From Rhodoferax saidenbachensis (GTDB taxonomy: Bacteria > Pseudomonadota > Gammaproteobacteria > Burkholderiales > Burkholderiaceae_C): DNA of 64,000 bases. Under the pieces are notes generated by a model. The model searched no databases. It saw only the letters and a list, made by a program, of their open reading frames with translations, and was not told the origin of the DNA. Where the stretch lies: the NCBI RefSeq assembly GCF_001955715.1, contig NZ_CP019239.1:3844001-3908000 (forward strand). The letters run 5' to 3'. A program made the position numbers and the translations under genes. Positions 30,172-39,641 of the stretch are shown here, one piece after another; position 1 is the first letter of the stretch; every line of letters begins with the position of its first letter.

Positions 30172-31896
30172 ATGGATTCCAAAAAACCCCCATTCCGCCG
30201 CAGCCAGGGCTGGTTCGGCAAGCAGGACCGCGATGGTTTCATGCACCGAAGCTGGATCAAGAACCAGGGCTACCCGCACGACGAGTTCGATGGCCGCCCG
30301 GTCATCGGCATCTGCAACACCTGGAGCGAGCTGACCCCCTGCAATGGCCACTTTCGCGAACTGGCGGAATTTGTCAAACGCGGCGTTTACGAGGCCGGCG
30401 GCTTCCCGCTCGAATTCCCCGTGATGTCATTGGGCGAAACCCAGTTGCGCCCCACTGCCATGCTGTTCCGCAACCTGGCGTCCATGGACGTGGAAGAAAG
30501 CATCCGCGGCAACCCCATTGACGGCGTGGTGCTGCTGATGGGCTGCGACAAGACCACCCCCTCACTGATGATGGGCGCGGCCAGCTGTGACCTGCCCACC
30601 ATCGGTGTGTCCGGCGGCCCCATGCTCAACGGCAAGTTCCGCGGCACCGACGTGGGCTCGGGCACCGGCGTGTGGCAGATGAGCGAAATGGTGCGCGCAG
30701 GCCAGATGACCATGGAAGAGTTCACCTCCTGCGAAGCCGACATGCACCGCTCCAGCGGCACCTGCATGACCATGGGCACCGCCTCCACCATGGCCAGCAT
30801 GGTCGAAGCGCTGGGCATCTCGCTGCCTGAAAACGCGGCCATTCCCGCACCCGACAACCGGCGCAAGCGCCTGGCGCAGCTGAGCGGGCGGCGCATTGTG
30901 GAGATGGTCAAACAAGACATCAAGATGTCCCATATCCTCACGCGCGAAGCATTCGAAAACGCCATCCGCACCAATGCCGCCATCGGCGGCTCCACCAACG
31001 CGGTGATCCACCTGATCGCGATTGCAGGGCGCCTGGGCGTGAAACTGTCGCTGGAAGATTGGGACAAGCTGGGCGCCCAAGTGCCTTGCGTGCTGAACCT
31101 GCAACCCTCGGGCAAGTACCTGATGGAAGACTTCTGCTACGCCGGCGGCCTGCCCGCCGTGATGCGCGAAATCTTGCCGCTGCTGCATGGTGACTGCATG
31201 ACCGTGAACGGCAAGACCATCCACGAGAACGTGGCCAATGCCCCCTGCTACAACCGGGAAGTCATCAAAACACCGGACGTTCCGTTCATGAAGGACGCCG
31301 GCATTGCCGTGCTGCGCGGCAACCTGGCGCCTAACGGCGCGGTGATCAAACCGTCTGCCGCGTCGGCCCACCTGCTGCAGCACCGCGGCCGCGCCGTGGT
31401 GTTCGAGAATATCGAGGACTTCCATGCCCGCATCGACAACGAAGACCTCGACATCGACGAGCACTGCGTGATGGTGCTGAAAAACTGTGGCCCCAAAGGC
31501 TACCCCGGCATGGCCGAGGTCGGCAATATGCCGTTGCCGCCCAAGGTGCTGCGCAAAGGCATTACCGACATGGTGCGCATCAGCGACGGCCGCATGAGCG
31601 GCACCGCCTACGGCACCGTGGTGCTGCACACCAGCCCCGAAGCCGCCGCCGGAGGTCCGCTGGCAGTGGTGCAGGACGGCGACATGATCGAGCTGGACGT
31701 GGCTGGCCGCCGCCTGCATTTGGAAGTGTCCGAAGAAGAACTGGCCCGCCGCCTGACAAACTGGAAGCCACCGACACCACCCAAACGCGGCTACCAGAAG
31801 ATCTACGTGGAACATGTGCAACAGGCCCACCTGGGTGCGGACATGGACTTCCTGGTCGGCGGCAGTGGCGCTGACGTGCCACGCGAGTCGCACTGA
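30172..31896 (+). CDS. IlvD/Edd family sugar-acid dehydratase (arabonate/galactonate type)
   Basis: 574-residue Fe-S dehydratase. Cys ligands are visible in GICNTWSELTPCN (near 46), MGCDKTTPSLMMGAASCD (near 123) and SSGTCMTMGTAST (near 197). The N terminus FRRSQGWFGKQDRDGFMHRSW distinguishes the sugar-acid dehydratases (L-arabonate, D-xylonate, D-galactonate) from IlvD proper. It would convert the aldonate to the 2-keto-3-deoxy acid. The lactonase gene follows after 14 bases. Confidence 0.92.
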   Translation: MDSKKPPFRRSQGWFGKQDRDGFMHRSWIKNQGYPHDEFDGRPVIGICNTWSELTPCNGHFRELAEFVKRGVYEAGGFPLEFPVMSLGETQLRPTAMLFRNLASMDVEESIRGNPIDGVVLLMGCDKTTPSLMMGAASCDLPTIGVSGGPMLNGKFRGTDVGSGTGVWQMSEMVRAGQMTMEEFTSCEADMHRSSGTCMTMGTASTMASMVEALGISLPENAAIPAPDNRRKRLAQLSGRRIVEMVKQDIKMSHILTREAFENAIRTNAAIGGSTNAVIHLIAIAGRLGVKLSLEDWDKLGAQVPCVLNLQPSGKYLMEDFCYAGGLPAVMREILPLLHGDCMTVNGKTIHENVANAPCYNREVIKTPDVPFMKDAGIAVLRGNLAPNGAVIKPSAASAHLLQHRGRAVVFENIEDFHARIDNEDLDIDEHCVMVLKNCGPKGYPGMAEVGNMPLPPKVLRKGITDMVRISDGRMSGTAYGTVVLHTSPEAAAGGPLAVVQDGDMIELDVAGRRLHLEVSEEELARRLTNWKPPTPPKRGYQKIYVEHVQQAHLGADMDFLVGGSGADVPRESH

Positions 31897-31910
31897 TCTC
31901 AGGCCAAGCC

Positions 31911-32810
31911 GTGGTTGCCGTTCCCCGGATCTTGGGCACACCGCAATGTGTGTGGGCCGCGGGCGCGGTGCTGGGCGAAGGGACGCTGTGGTCGGCGCGG
32001 CACCAAGCGATGTACTGGGTCGACATCCTGGGGCGGCGCCTGCACCGCTACCACCCGGCCACACGGGCACGCGACAGTTGGGCGTTCGACGAAGAAATTT
32101 CCGCGGTGGCCGAGCGCGCTGCGGCCCCCGAGCTGCTCATCACGCTGCGCCGCGGCTTTGCCTTCTTCAACACCGACACCGGCACGCTGCAACCCCTGCA
32201 CCAGCCCGAACCCGAACGCGAAGGCAACCGCTTCAACGACGGCAAATGCGACGCGCAAGGCCGCTTTTGGGGCGGCACCATGGACTTTGCCTGCGCCGCC
32301 CCCACCGGCGCGCTGTACCGACTGGACGGTGCATTACAGTGCAGCCGCCAGGACGATGGCTATGCGGTCACCAATGGACCGACCTGGTCGCTGGACGGCC
32401 GCACGCTGTATTTCAACGACACCGTGCAATCACGCATCCACGCCTTTGACATGGACCCGGCCACAGGCGCTCTGTCCAACAAACGCCTGTGGCTGGAGTT
32501 CGCCAAGGGCGACGGTTTTCCCGACGGCATGACCACCGACGCCGCAGGGCGCCTGTGGATCGCCCACTGGGGCGCAAGCTGTGTGAGCTGCCACGACCCG
32601 GTGAGCGGCGCCGAGCTGGCCCGCGTGTTGCTGCCCACCAGCCACATCACCAACTGCGCGTTTGGCGGGCCGGACCTGAAAACCCTGTACATCAGCAGCG
32701 CCAGCAGCGGCCTGAGCGCCGAACAACTCGCCAGCCAGCCACTGGCGGGTGGTCTGTTCTGCGTGGAGGTGGACAGCCCGGGGTTGTCGGCCGGGGTGTT
32801 TGCTGGCTGA
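31911..32810 (+). CDS. SMP-30/gluconolactonase family lactonase
   Basis: 299-residue six-bladed beta-propeller lactonase, expected to open the sugar lactone made by the dehydrogenase. LGEGTLWSARHQAMYWVDI near 22, NRFNDGKCDAQGRFWGGTMD near 104 and PDGMTTDAAGRLWIAHWGA near 205 hold the metal-binding Glu, Asn and Asp. The start is a GTG with a weak AGG upstream. No ATG fits, since homology begins within ten residues of this position. It is co-transcribed with the dehydratase. Confidence 0.9.
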   Translation: MVAVPRILGTPQCVWAAGAVLGEGTLWSARHQAMYWVDILGRRLHRYHPATRARDSWAFDEEISAVAERAAAPELLITLRRGFAFFNTDTGTLQPLHQPEPEREGNRFNDGKCDAQGRFWGGTMDFACAAPTGALYRLDGALQCSRQDDGYAVTNGPTWSLDGRTLYFNDTVQSRIHAFDMDPATGALSNKRLWLEFAKGDGFPDGMTTDAAGRLWIAHWGASCVSCHDPVSGAELARVLLPTSHITNCAFGGPDLKTLYISSASSGLSAEQLASQPLAGGLFCVEVDSPGLSAGVFAG

Positions 32811-32834
32811 TTGCTCCGGGATTTAAAGCCTTTT

Positions 32835-32887
32835 AGGCCTCTAGCCCTTTCGGGTATTGCGCAAGCAGCTCCTGAATCAATAGCAAA
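32835..32887 (-). repeat. Dispersed intergenic repeat, copy B
   Basis: The minus strand reads TTTGCTATTGATTCAGG, then AGCTGCTTGCGCA, then GGGCTAGAGGCCT. It lies between the convergent lactonase and acyl-CoA synthetase genes. Confidence 0.85.
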
Positions 32888-32931
32888 CTCATGCTCTTCC
32901 TGAACCAGTGCGCTGCTCGTGCGGTGGTGCG

Positions 32932-34638
32932 CTAAGCAGGCGCCACATCACGCACCCACACCACCGTTTGCTTCTGCGCCACTGCGGTGGCGAAGTACGC
33001 ACCGTAGGCCTCTTCAATGCGGTTGCGCTTGATTTTCATGGTTGGGGTGACAAAACCGTTCTCGGGCGTCCAGGGGGTCGTCACCACCAGCAGCGCGGCC
33101 AGCTTTTCGTGGGGCTCCAGCAGCGCGTTGACCGCCAGCAAATGGGCTTCCAGCTCTGCACCCAGCGCGGCTTGGCCCTCGGCCTCTTCGCTGCGCTGTA
33201 CTGCGTCAGGCGACAGCATGACCAGCGCCAACGGCTGCGGCAAGTTGCCACTGCCCGTGACCGCACAGGCCTCGATATCGGTGTGCCGCCCCAGCAAATC
33301 TTCCAGCCGCGCAGGGGCCACGTATTTGCCCTTGCTGGTTTTGAAAATATCTTTCACCCGCCCGGTAATGCACAGGCTGCCTTTGCCGTCCAGCATGCCC
33401 TTGTCGCCCGTGCGCAGCCAACCATCGGCGGTGAACGCCTGGGCCGTCATCTCGGGCTCCAGGTAGTAGCCCTGCATCACGGCCTTGCAGCGCATCTGAA
33501 TCTCGCCGGTCTCGGGGTCAATACGGCACTCCACCCCGTCATAGGGCTGGCCCACCGTGCCCACCTCCTGGTTGCCGGGCAGGGTGGCGTGTGAAGCGCC
33601 ACAGTTCTCGGTCATGCCGTAGACCTCGACCAGGTCCAGCCCCAGTTGGCGGTACCAGCGCAACACGTCGGCGGGCATGGGGGCTGCACCGCCCAGTGCC
33701 AGGCGACACGCATCCAGCCCCAGGCCCTGCAGAATCTTGCGGCGCACCACCCCCCCCAGCCACGGCAGGCGCATGAGGAATTGGAGCCGCGGTGCGGGCA
33801 ACTTGCTGTGCACCCCGTGCTGAAACTTGACCCACAAACGGGGCACCGAGAAAAAGATGGTGGGCCGCGCGCGCTGCAGATCTTTCTGAAAGGTGTCGAG
33901 CGACTCCGCGAAGAAGACATGCCCGCCGTACCGCAACACCGCCTGCTCAATCACCATGCGCTCTGCCACGTGGGCCAACGGCAAATACGAGATGTAGCGG
34001 TCTGTAGGCCCCATGGCCAGGCGCCGGGTGCCACTGCTCACCGCCCACGCCATGGACTCGCCGGTGTGCACCACGCCTTTGGGTTTGCCGGTGGTGCCAG
34101 AGGTGTAGATGATGGTTTGCACCGCGTCCATGGACACAAGGTGTTCACCGGCCAAGGGCGGCGTGTGCGCCACGATGCGGTCCCAGTCCAGCCCCTCCAG
34201 CGCGGGTGCCAGGGGCAGGATGATGAGCGGCAGATGCGCAGGGACGCCTTCGCGAATGTTCTGTGGCGTATCGAGCTTGCCCACGAACAAGGCCTTGGTG
34301 TCGCTGTGCGCCAGGATGTAACCCAGGGCCTCGGCATTGAAGGTAGGGTAAATGGGTACGCTCACATGGCCGGCCATCAAAATGGCCAAGTCTGCCAGCA
34401 GCCAGTGCGCGCTGTTTTTCCCCATGACGCCCACCCGGCTGCCTGCGGGCCAGCCTTGCGCCTTCAGCCATGCGGCCACGCGGCGGATCTGGTCGATGGC
34501 TTGTGCCCATGTGATCTCCTGCACCATGCCACCGCCCATGGGTTGGGTGAGGTACACGGCGTTGGGGCTGCTGGCCTCCCAGCGGTACAGGCATTGCAGG
34601 GGCAAGTCGTGCGGCGATACGGTGATGGGTGTAGACAT
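32932..34638 (-). CDS. AMP-dependent (long-chain) acyl-CoA synthetase
   Basis: 568-residue adenylate-forming enzyme. The P-loop IIYTSGTTGKPKGVVHTGES is near residue 180, VYGMTENCG near 345, and GWLRTGDKGMLDGKG plus GRVKDIFKTSKGKYVAP near 420-450. It activates a fatty or aromatic acid with ATP and CoA, probably at the inner membrane. The frame extends 38 codons upstream but the start at MSTPITVSPHD fits homologues. It is transcribed alone, between a repeat copy and a molybdopterin oxidoreductase gene. Confidence 0.9.
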   Translation of the reverse strand: MSTPITVSPHDLPLQCLYRWEASSPNAVYLTQPMGGGMVQEITWAQAIDQIRRVAAWLKAQGWPAGSRVGVMGKNSAHWLLADLAILMAGHVSVPIYPTFNAEALGYILAHSDTKALFVGKLDTPQNIREGVPAHLPLIILPLAPALEGLDWDRIVAHTPPLAGEHLVSMDAVQTIIYTSGTTGKPKGVVHTGESMAWAVSSGTRRLAMGPTDRYISYLPLAHVAERMVIEQAVLRYGGHVFFAESLDTFQKDLQRARPTIFFSVPRLWVKFQHGVHSKLPAPRLQFLMRLPWLGGVVRRKILQGLGLDACRLALGGAAPMPADVLRWYRQLGLDLVEVYGMTENCGASHATLPGNQEVGTVGQPYDGVECRIDPETGEIQMRCKAVMQGYYLEPEMTAQAFTADGWLRTGDKGMLDGKGSLCITGRVKDIFKTSKGKYVAPARLEDLLGRHTDIEACAVTGSGNLPQPLALVMLSPDAVQRSEEAEGQAALGAELEAHLLAVNALLEPHEKLAALLVVTTPWTPENGFVTPTMKIKRNRIEEAYGAYFATAVAQKQTVVWVRDVAPA

Positions 34639-34842
34639 GGAATAGGCAGTCAAAAAGCGGCACACCAGCAGGCGTTGCAACGCTGCTGCAATATGCGCAG
34701 ATCGCTTCGCTTTCTGTAGCGGAGTAACCCTCGGTACCTGGATGCACGTCATCAGGGTGACGCGGTTTTTCTTACCTTATCCAGGCATTCCACACACACG
34801 CAGATTGGGCAGGCTGCGGTCTGCCAAATCACGCGTCGAACG

Positions 34843-36999
34843 CTAAGGCATTGGCAAGACGTCCACCACCACACCATTGACCGCCGCATTGCCGCTCAGG
34901 CGGTCCACCAGCAGTTCGTCGGTCACGTCGTTCACGCTCGCACCGGCATAGTCGCGCGCCACGCGCAGGCGGGTACCCGGCTTGTCGTGCCCCCAGCCGT
35001 GCGGTAGGCTCACCACGCCCGGGCGCATGTCCTCCGATACCGCCAGCTCCACGGTGATGGCGCCGGTGCGCGAGCGCAGGGACACCATGTCGCCATGAAA
35101 GACCTGGCGCTGGTCGGCATCCACCGGGTGCATAAGCAGGGTGCAGCCAGACGGCCCTTTCACCAGCCGGGTGTAGTTGTGCATCCAGGAGTTGTTGGTG
35201 CGCACATGGCGGCGGCCAATCAACACCAGCCCCGCTGCAGCATCGGTTTGCGCGCCACGCGTTGCCAGCAGGCGCACCAGCTCCTCACGCATCAGAGCGG
35301 GTACCGCATCCACTTTTTTGTCGGCGGTGTAGAGAGCCTGCGGCAGGCTGGGCTGCAGCGGCCCCAGGTCGAGATTGCGCTGCGCGGACCGCAACTTGCC
35401 CAATGACAGGCGCGCACCCGCTCTGCGCCAGGCGCCGTGCGGGCCCAGCCGCAAGGCGATGTCCAGCAGTCGGTCTGGCGTCAACACCCGGCTCACGCCA
35501 TGGCGCAGGCGCCCCACCAGCCAGCCCATGGCATCGCGGTGCTGCTCCACACGGGCCAGCAGGCCGGTGAGGATTTGCCAGTCTTGCCGGCTGTCCGCCG
35601 GGGCGTCCAGCGCGGCTTGGGAATAGCGGGCCACATTGCGCACCTGCACGGCGTTGACGGCGGCTTCAAAATTGCCCCGCTCCCAGGTGGTGACGGGCGG
35701 AAGAATCAGGTTCGCATGGCGCGTGGATTCGTTGATGTAGAAGTCCACTGCCACGCAGTAGTCGAGCTGCTGCATGGCGGTGTCCAGCCGCGCACCGTTG
35801 GGTGTGCTGAGCACCGGGTTGCCCGCCACGAGCAGCATGGCCTTGATCTGCCCCACACCGGGCGTCAGCATTTCATCGGCCAGCGTGGCGGCCGGCAGTT
35901 CGTCACTGAATTCGGGCAGGCCGCGCACACGGCTCTTCCAACGCGCGTAGTGGCCCCCGCCGGCGAACAGCTTGGCCAGACCGGTGATGTCAAACGCGGG
36001 CGTGGTGAACATGGCGCCACCCACGCGGTCCGTATTGCCGGTCAACAGGTTCAGCAGGTTGATGAGCCAATGGCTCAGCGTGGCGTTGGGTGTCTGGCAC
36101 ACGCCCAGCCGGCCATAGGCCACGGCGCTGGGCGCAGCGGCGAAGTCGCGTGCGAGCTGGCGGATGGACTCGGCGTCCAGCCCCGTGGCATCCACCACCG
36201 ACTCGGGTGTACACGTGGCCACCAGTGCCGCGACCTGGTCCAGACCACGGCTCCACTCCAGCACGCGGGCGGGGTGCGCCAGCTGTTCACTGGTGATCAC
36301 CTGCAACAGCGCCAGCAGCAGCCAGACATCGCCACCGGGGCGAATCGCCAGGTGCTGGCTGGCCAACTGCGCGGTCTCGGTGCGCCGCGGGTCCACCACC
36401 ACGACCGCGCCGCCGCGCGCCTGAATGGCTTTGAGGCGGCTGCGCATGTCGGGCCCCGAGCCCACGCTGCCGTTGGAGGCCAGCGGGTTGCCGCCCAGGA
36501 TGAGCCAGAACTGCGTGTGGTCCAGGTCCGGCACCGGAAACATCAGCTGGTTGCCAAACATCAGCCGGCTCACCAGATACTGCGGCAACTGGTCCACCGA
36601 CGCAGCGGAGTACCGGTTGCGCGTGCGCAAAGCGTCAAACACCGGGTTCATGGTCAGCACCAGGCCGTGGTTGTGGGTGGGCGGGTTGCCCCAGTAAATG
36701 CCCAGCGCGTCCATGCCGTGGCGCTTCTGAATGGCCGCGATGGCGCGGCCCGCTTCGTCCAGTGCCTCGTCCCAGCCCACGGGCTCCCAGCCGTCCGGCG
36801 TGCGGCGCATGGGCTGGCGGATGCGGTCGGGGTCTTCCTGCAGGTCTTTCAGGGCCAGCGCCTTGGGGCAGATAAAGCCGCGGCTATGCGGGTCGTCCGG
36901 GTCACCCTTGATGGACACAATGCGCCCCGCGTCTACCTCTACCTGCAAGCCACAGATGGCCTCGCACAAGTTACACGCGCGGCGGTGAAGGTGGGGCAT
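34843..36999 (-). CDS. Molybdopterin-dependent oxidoreductase (second paralogue)
   Basis: 718-residue DMSO-reductase-family protein with a 4Fe-4S site (Cys9, Cys12, Cys16, Cys44 in RRACNLCEAICG and GFICPKAL). The molybdopterin domains include ILGGNPLASNGSVGSG and VVDPRRTETAQLA, and the C-terminal domain has LPHGWGHDKPGTRL. There is no signal peptide and no partner subunits adjacent. It differs clearly in sequence from the gene at 1291. The substrate is unknown; proximity to acyl-CoA synthetase and CoA-transferase genes hints at acid or aldehyde metabolism only weakly. Confidence 0.9.
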   Translation of the reverse strand: MPHLHRRACNLCEAICGLQVEVDAGRIVSIKGDPDDPHSRGFICPKALALKDLQEDPDRIRQPMRRTPDGWEPVGWDEALDEAGRAIAAIQKRHGMDALGIYWGNPPTHNHGLVLTMNPVFDALRTRNRYSAASVDQLPQYLVSRLMFGNQLMFPVPDLDHTQFWLILGGNPLASNGSVGSGPDMRSRLKAIQARGGAVVVVDPRRTETAQLASQHLAIRPGGDVWLLLALLQVITSEQLAHPARVLEWSRGLDQVAALVATCTPESVVDATGLDAESIRQLARDFAAAPSAVAYGRLGVCQTPNATLSHWLINLLNLLTGNTDRVGGAMFTTPAFDITGLAKLFAGGGHYARWKSRVRGLPEFSDELPAATLADEMLTPGVGQIKAMLLVAGNPVLSTPNGARLDTAMQQLDYCVAVDFYINESTRHANLILPPVTTWERGNFEAAVNAVQVRNVARYSQAALDAPADSRQDWQILTGLLARVEQHRDAMGWLVGRLRHGVSRVLTPDRLLDIALRLGPHGAWRRAGARLSLGKLRSAQRNLDLGPLQPSLPQALYTADKKVDAVPALMREELVRLLATRGAQTDAAAGLVLIGRRHVRTNNSWMHNYTRLVKGPSGCTLLMHPVDADQRQVFHGDMVSLRSRTGAITVELAVSEDMRPGVVSLPHGWGHDKPGTRLRVARDYAGASVNDVTDELLVDRLSGNAAVNGVVVDVLPMP

Positions 37000-37103
37000 G
37001 GACTTTCCTGGTGGGTGGCGTCAGCGGCGGACTGTAGCGCCGCCCACCCCAGGGCACTATGCGTACTTACCATGAGGTCGATTTGTCACGTAACCCCCGC
37101 CAA

Positions 37104-37140
37104 TCTTGCGCAATCAGCTATTTATTTGATAGCAAAATGC
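37104..37140 (-). repeat. Dispersed intergenic repeat, partial copy C
   Basis: The minus strand reads TTTTGCTATCAAATAAA, then TAGCTGATTGCGCAAG. Only the left half of the family consensus is retained; the GGGCTAGAGGCC half is missing. It lies after the LysR stop. Confidence 0.7.
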
Positions 37141-37159
37141 GACCCGAACGGCGTGGCAA

Positions 37160-38077
37160 TCAGGCCGCAGGCGTTTGCCAGAACCCCGGTGTGCCGTAGT
37201 GGTGCTTGAGAAAGTCAATCCACAGCCGCACGCGCAGCGGCAAATGTTTACGCTGGGGGAACACGGCGTAGATGCCGTTGGGCGGCGCAGCGAAATCTTC
37301 CAGCACGGCCACCAGTTGACCGGCTGCAATCTCGGCCTCCACCTCCCACGTACTGCGCCAGGCGATGCCGTAACCGGCCAGGCACCAGTCGTGCAGCACC
37401 TGTCCGTCGCTGCAATCCAGCGGGCCGGCGGGTTTCATATAGGTCACCGCGTTATCGGGCAACTGAAACGCCCAGCCGCGCGTTTGTGACGCATCGCTGG
37501 ACAGCGTGAGGCAATGGAAGCGCGCCAGGTCCGCTGGGGTTTGCGGCGTGCCGTGGCGTTTGAGGTAGGCCGGTGTGGCCACACACAGGCGACGGTTGTC
37601 GGCCATGCGCACACTCACCAGCGATGAGTCCGGCAGGTCGCCCACGCGCACCGCGCAGTCGTAGCCTTCGCCCGCGATGTCGACCACGCGGTCACTGAGG
37701 TTCAGCGAGATGGTGACCTCGGGGTGTAGCTCGCGGAACCTGGGCACCAGCGACGCCACATGGCGGCGGCCGAAACCTGCCGGTGCGGTGATGCGCAAGT
37801 GGCCGCTGGCCTTGACACCGCCCGCGCTGACGCTGGCTTCGGCGTTGGACACATCGGCCAAGATGCGCTGGCAGTCCTCTAGGAACGCGCTGCCCTCGTG
37901 TGTGAGTGTGATGCGCCGCGTGGTGCGCAGCAGCAGCTTCACGCCCAGGCGTTCTTCCAGGCCGTCCAGACGGCGGCCCATGATGGCGGGCGCGACACCT
38001 TCTGCATTGGCGGCAGCAGTCAGGCTGCCGCGTGTGGCGACGGAGACAAAGGATTCGAGTTGTTTGAGTTTGTCCAT
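37160..38077 (-). CDS. LysR family transcriptional regulator
   Basis: 305-residue LysR protein of the CrgA/DsdC-like subgroup. The helix-turn-helix spans about 5-62 (LESFVSVATRGSLTAAANAEGVAPAIMGRRLDGLEERLG). The effector domain has APAGFGRRHVASLVPRFRE and the family-typical GYDCAVRVGDLPDSSL. It lies just downstream of the CoA-transferase gene in the same direction, with two repeat copies flanking it. The target is unknown. Confidence 0.88.
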   Translation of the reverse strand: MDKLKQLESFVSVATRGSLTAAANAEGVAPAIMGRRLDGLEERLGVKLLLRTTRRITLTHEGSAFLEDCQRILADVSNAEASVSAGGVKASGHLRITAPAGFGRRHVASLVPRFRELHPEVTISLNLSDRVVDIAGEGYDCAVRVGDLPDSSLVSVRMADNRRLCVATPAYLKRHGTPQTPADLARFHCLTLSSDASQTRGWAFQLPDNAVTYMKPAGPLDCSDGQVLHDWCLAGYGIAWRSTWEVEAEIAAGQLVAVLEDFAAPPNGIYAVFPQRKHLPLRVRLWIDFLKHHYGTPGFWQTPAA

Positions 38078-38103
38078 GACTAGCCTGCTATTTGATGAAC
38101 AAA

Positions 38104-38157
38104 TTGGCCTCTAGCCCAGGCAGGGCATGCGCAAGAAGCTACGCTTTTCATAGCACT
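38104..38157 (-). repeat. Dispersed intergenic repeat, copy D, overlapping a coding end
   Basis: The minus strand reads AGTGCTATGAAAAGCG, then TAGCTTCTTGCGCA, then GGGCTAGAGGCCAA. The first ten bases form the last codons and TGA stop of the CoA-transferase gene. Confidence 0.8.
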
Positions 38158-39335
38158 ACGCCATCCGCATGCAGCGCCGCCACGTCGTCCGCGGAGTAGC
38201 CCAGGCTTTGCAGCAGCACGTCGGTGTGTTCACCCAGCTTGGGCGGATCGAGCCGCAGGCCCAGGCGTTCACCGTCCAGCTTGAGCGGCAGCAGGGGCAC
38301 CACGGTGGCGCGGCCGTCGGGCAATTCCATAGGCGCCAGGCCGCCGGTTTGTTGCAGGTGGGGGTCGTCAAACAAATGCTGCGGATCGGTGATAGGCGCA
38401 AACGGTAGGCCCACTTGCTCAAAACGCTGCGACAGTTCCGCACGGTTGAACTGGGCCAGCCGTGCACGCAACTCGGGGATCAACCAGCCGCGCGCCAGCA
38501 CGCGGTCGTTGTTGGTGGTGACGCGGTTGTCGGCAAACAGGTCGGCGTAACCAAAGGCTTCGCAAAAGGTTTTCCACTGACCGTCGCCCACCACGGCCAG
38601 GAAAATCTGTTCGTTGTCCTTGACGCTGAATACGTCGTAAATACCCCAGGGCGAGATGCGCTCGGGCATGGGCGCGGCGGCCTTGCCGGTCACGGCGAAC
38701 TGCATCATGTGCTGGGCGACCAGGAAGATGTTGTTCTCGAACAGCGCACTTTGCACCTCCTGGCCTTTGCCCGTCGTGGCGCGTTGCATCAGCGCAGCCA
38801 TGGCGCCGATCGCGCCGAACATGCCGCCCATGATGTCGTTGACGCTGGAGCCCGCGCGCAGCGGGTCGCCGGGGCGCCCGGTCATGTAGGCCAGGCCGCC
38901 CATCATTTGCACCACTTCGTCCAGCGCGGTGCGATGGTCATAGGGGCCGGGCAGAAAGCCTTTGTGGCTCACATAAATCAGGCGCTCGTCGAATTGCTTC
39001 AGCGTGGCGTAGTCCAGCCCCAGCTTCTGCATGGTCTCGGTCTTGAAGTTTTCGCTCACGATGTCGGCGGTGGCGATCAGCTTGAGCACCACCTCGCGGC
39101 CCTTGGCGCTTTTCATGTCCACCGCAATGCTCTTCTTGTTGCGGTTGAACAGCGGGTAAAAGCCTGCCCCGCTGCCCAGCAGCTTGCGCGTGCTGTCGCC
39201 GGCCAGCGGCTCGACCTTGATGACTTCGGCGCCCAGGTCGGCCAGCACCATGCCGCAGGTCGGGCCCATCACCATATGGGTGAACTCGACCACGCGCACG
39301 CCGGCCAGGGGAAGGGGTTTATTGTTCTCGGTCAT
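38148..39335 (-). CDS. CaiB/BaiF family (class III) CoA-transferase
   Basis: 395-residue class III CoA-transferase, moving CoA between carboxylic acids. VVEFTHMVMGPTCGMVLADLGAEVIKVEP near the N terminus, the catalytic-Asp region GRPGDPLRAGSSVNDIMGG near 160 and the GVWEVFxxxD-like GIYDVFSVKDNEQIF segment are family marks. Its last codons and stop are supplied by repeat copy D. The Dabb protein gene lies just upstream, six bases away, and likely shares the transcript. Confidence 0.92.
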   Translation of the reverse strand: MTENNKPLPLAGVRVVEFTHMVMGPTCGMVLADLGAEVIKVEPLAGDSTRKLLGSGAGFYPLFNRNKKSIAVDMKSAKGREVVLKLIATADIVSENFKTETMQKLGLDYATLKQFDERLIYVSHKGFLPGPYDHRTALDEVVQMMGGLAYMTGRPGDPLRAGSSVNDIMGGMFGAIGAMAALMQRATTGKGQEVQSALFENNIFLVAQHMMQFAVTGKAAAPMPERISPWGIYDVFSVKDNEQIFLAVVGDGQWKTFCEAFGYADLFADNRVTTNNDRVLARGWLIPELRARLAQFNRAELSQRFEQVGLPFAPITDPQHLFDDPHLQQTGGLAPMELPDGRATVVPLLPLKLDGERLGLRLDPPKLGEHTDVLLQSLGYSADDVAALHADGVVL

Positions 39336-39341
39336 GAAGCC

Positions 39342-39641
39342 TTACACCGCGTAGTCCAGCACCAGCACATCGTCCAGCGCGGGTTTGAGGATGTCTACAA
39401 ACGCCAGATGCGCCGGGTGCGGCAGGTAACGCGCACGCGCCGCTTCGTCGGCAAACGTCAGGTTGAAGCAGTGGGTGAAGCCCTTGGCCAGGCCTTCGGG
39501 GCTGTTGTTGGTGCCCCATTCCAAGCTTTGCACGGCACTGATCTTGCTCTGCAGGGCACTGAACTCCTGCTCCAGATGCTGGCGCTGTTCGGCAGTGGCG
39601 GCGTCCTTGAAACGCAGCAGGACGAGATGGCGTATGGGCAT
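39342..39641 (-). CDS. Dabb family (stress-responsive alpha/beta barrel) protein
   Basis: 99-residue ferredoxin-like dimeric barrel protein. The N-terminal IRHLVLLRFKDAATAEQ, the central LEWGTNNSPEGLAKGFTHCF and the end HLAFVDILKPALDDVLVLDYAV are typical of the Dabb family, whose members include small cyclases and proteins of unknown role. The start at MPIRHLV excludes an upstream extension of 40 codons with no homology. It is six bases before the CoA-transferase gene. Confidence 0.88.
   Translation of the reverse strand: MPIRHLVLLRFKDAATAEQRQHLEQEFSALQSKISAVQSLEWGTNNSPEGLAKGFTHCFNLTFADEAARARYLPHPAHLAFVDILKPALDDVLVLDYAV

Noticed and set aside
30562..32070. 502-codon minus-strand open frame over the dehydratase and lactonase
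   Set aside because: His- and Gln-rich composition typical of an antisense frame; the plus strand holds real Fe-S dehydratase motifs.
35437..37209. 590-codon plus-strand open frame over the second molybdopterin gene
   Set aside because: Antisense shadow; no domain and no ribosome-binding site.
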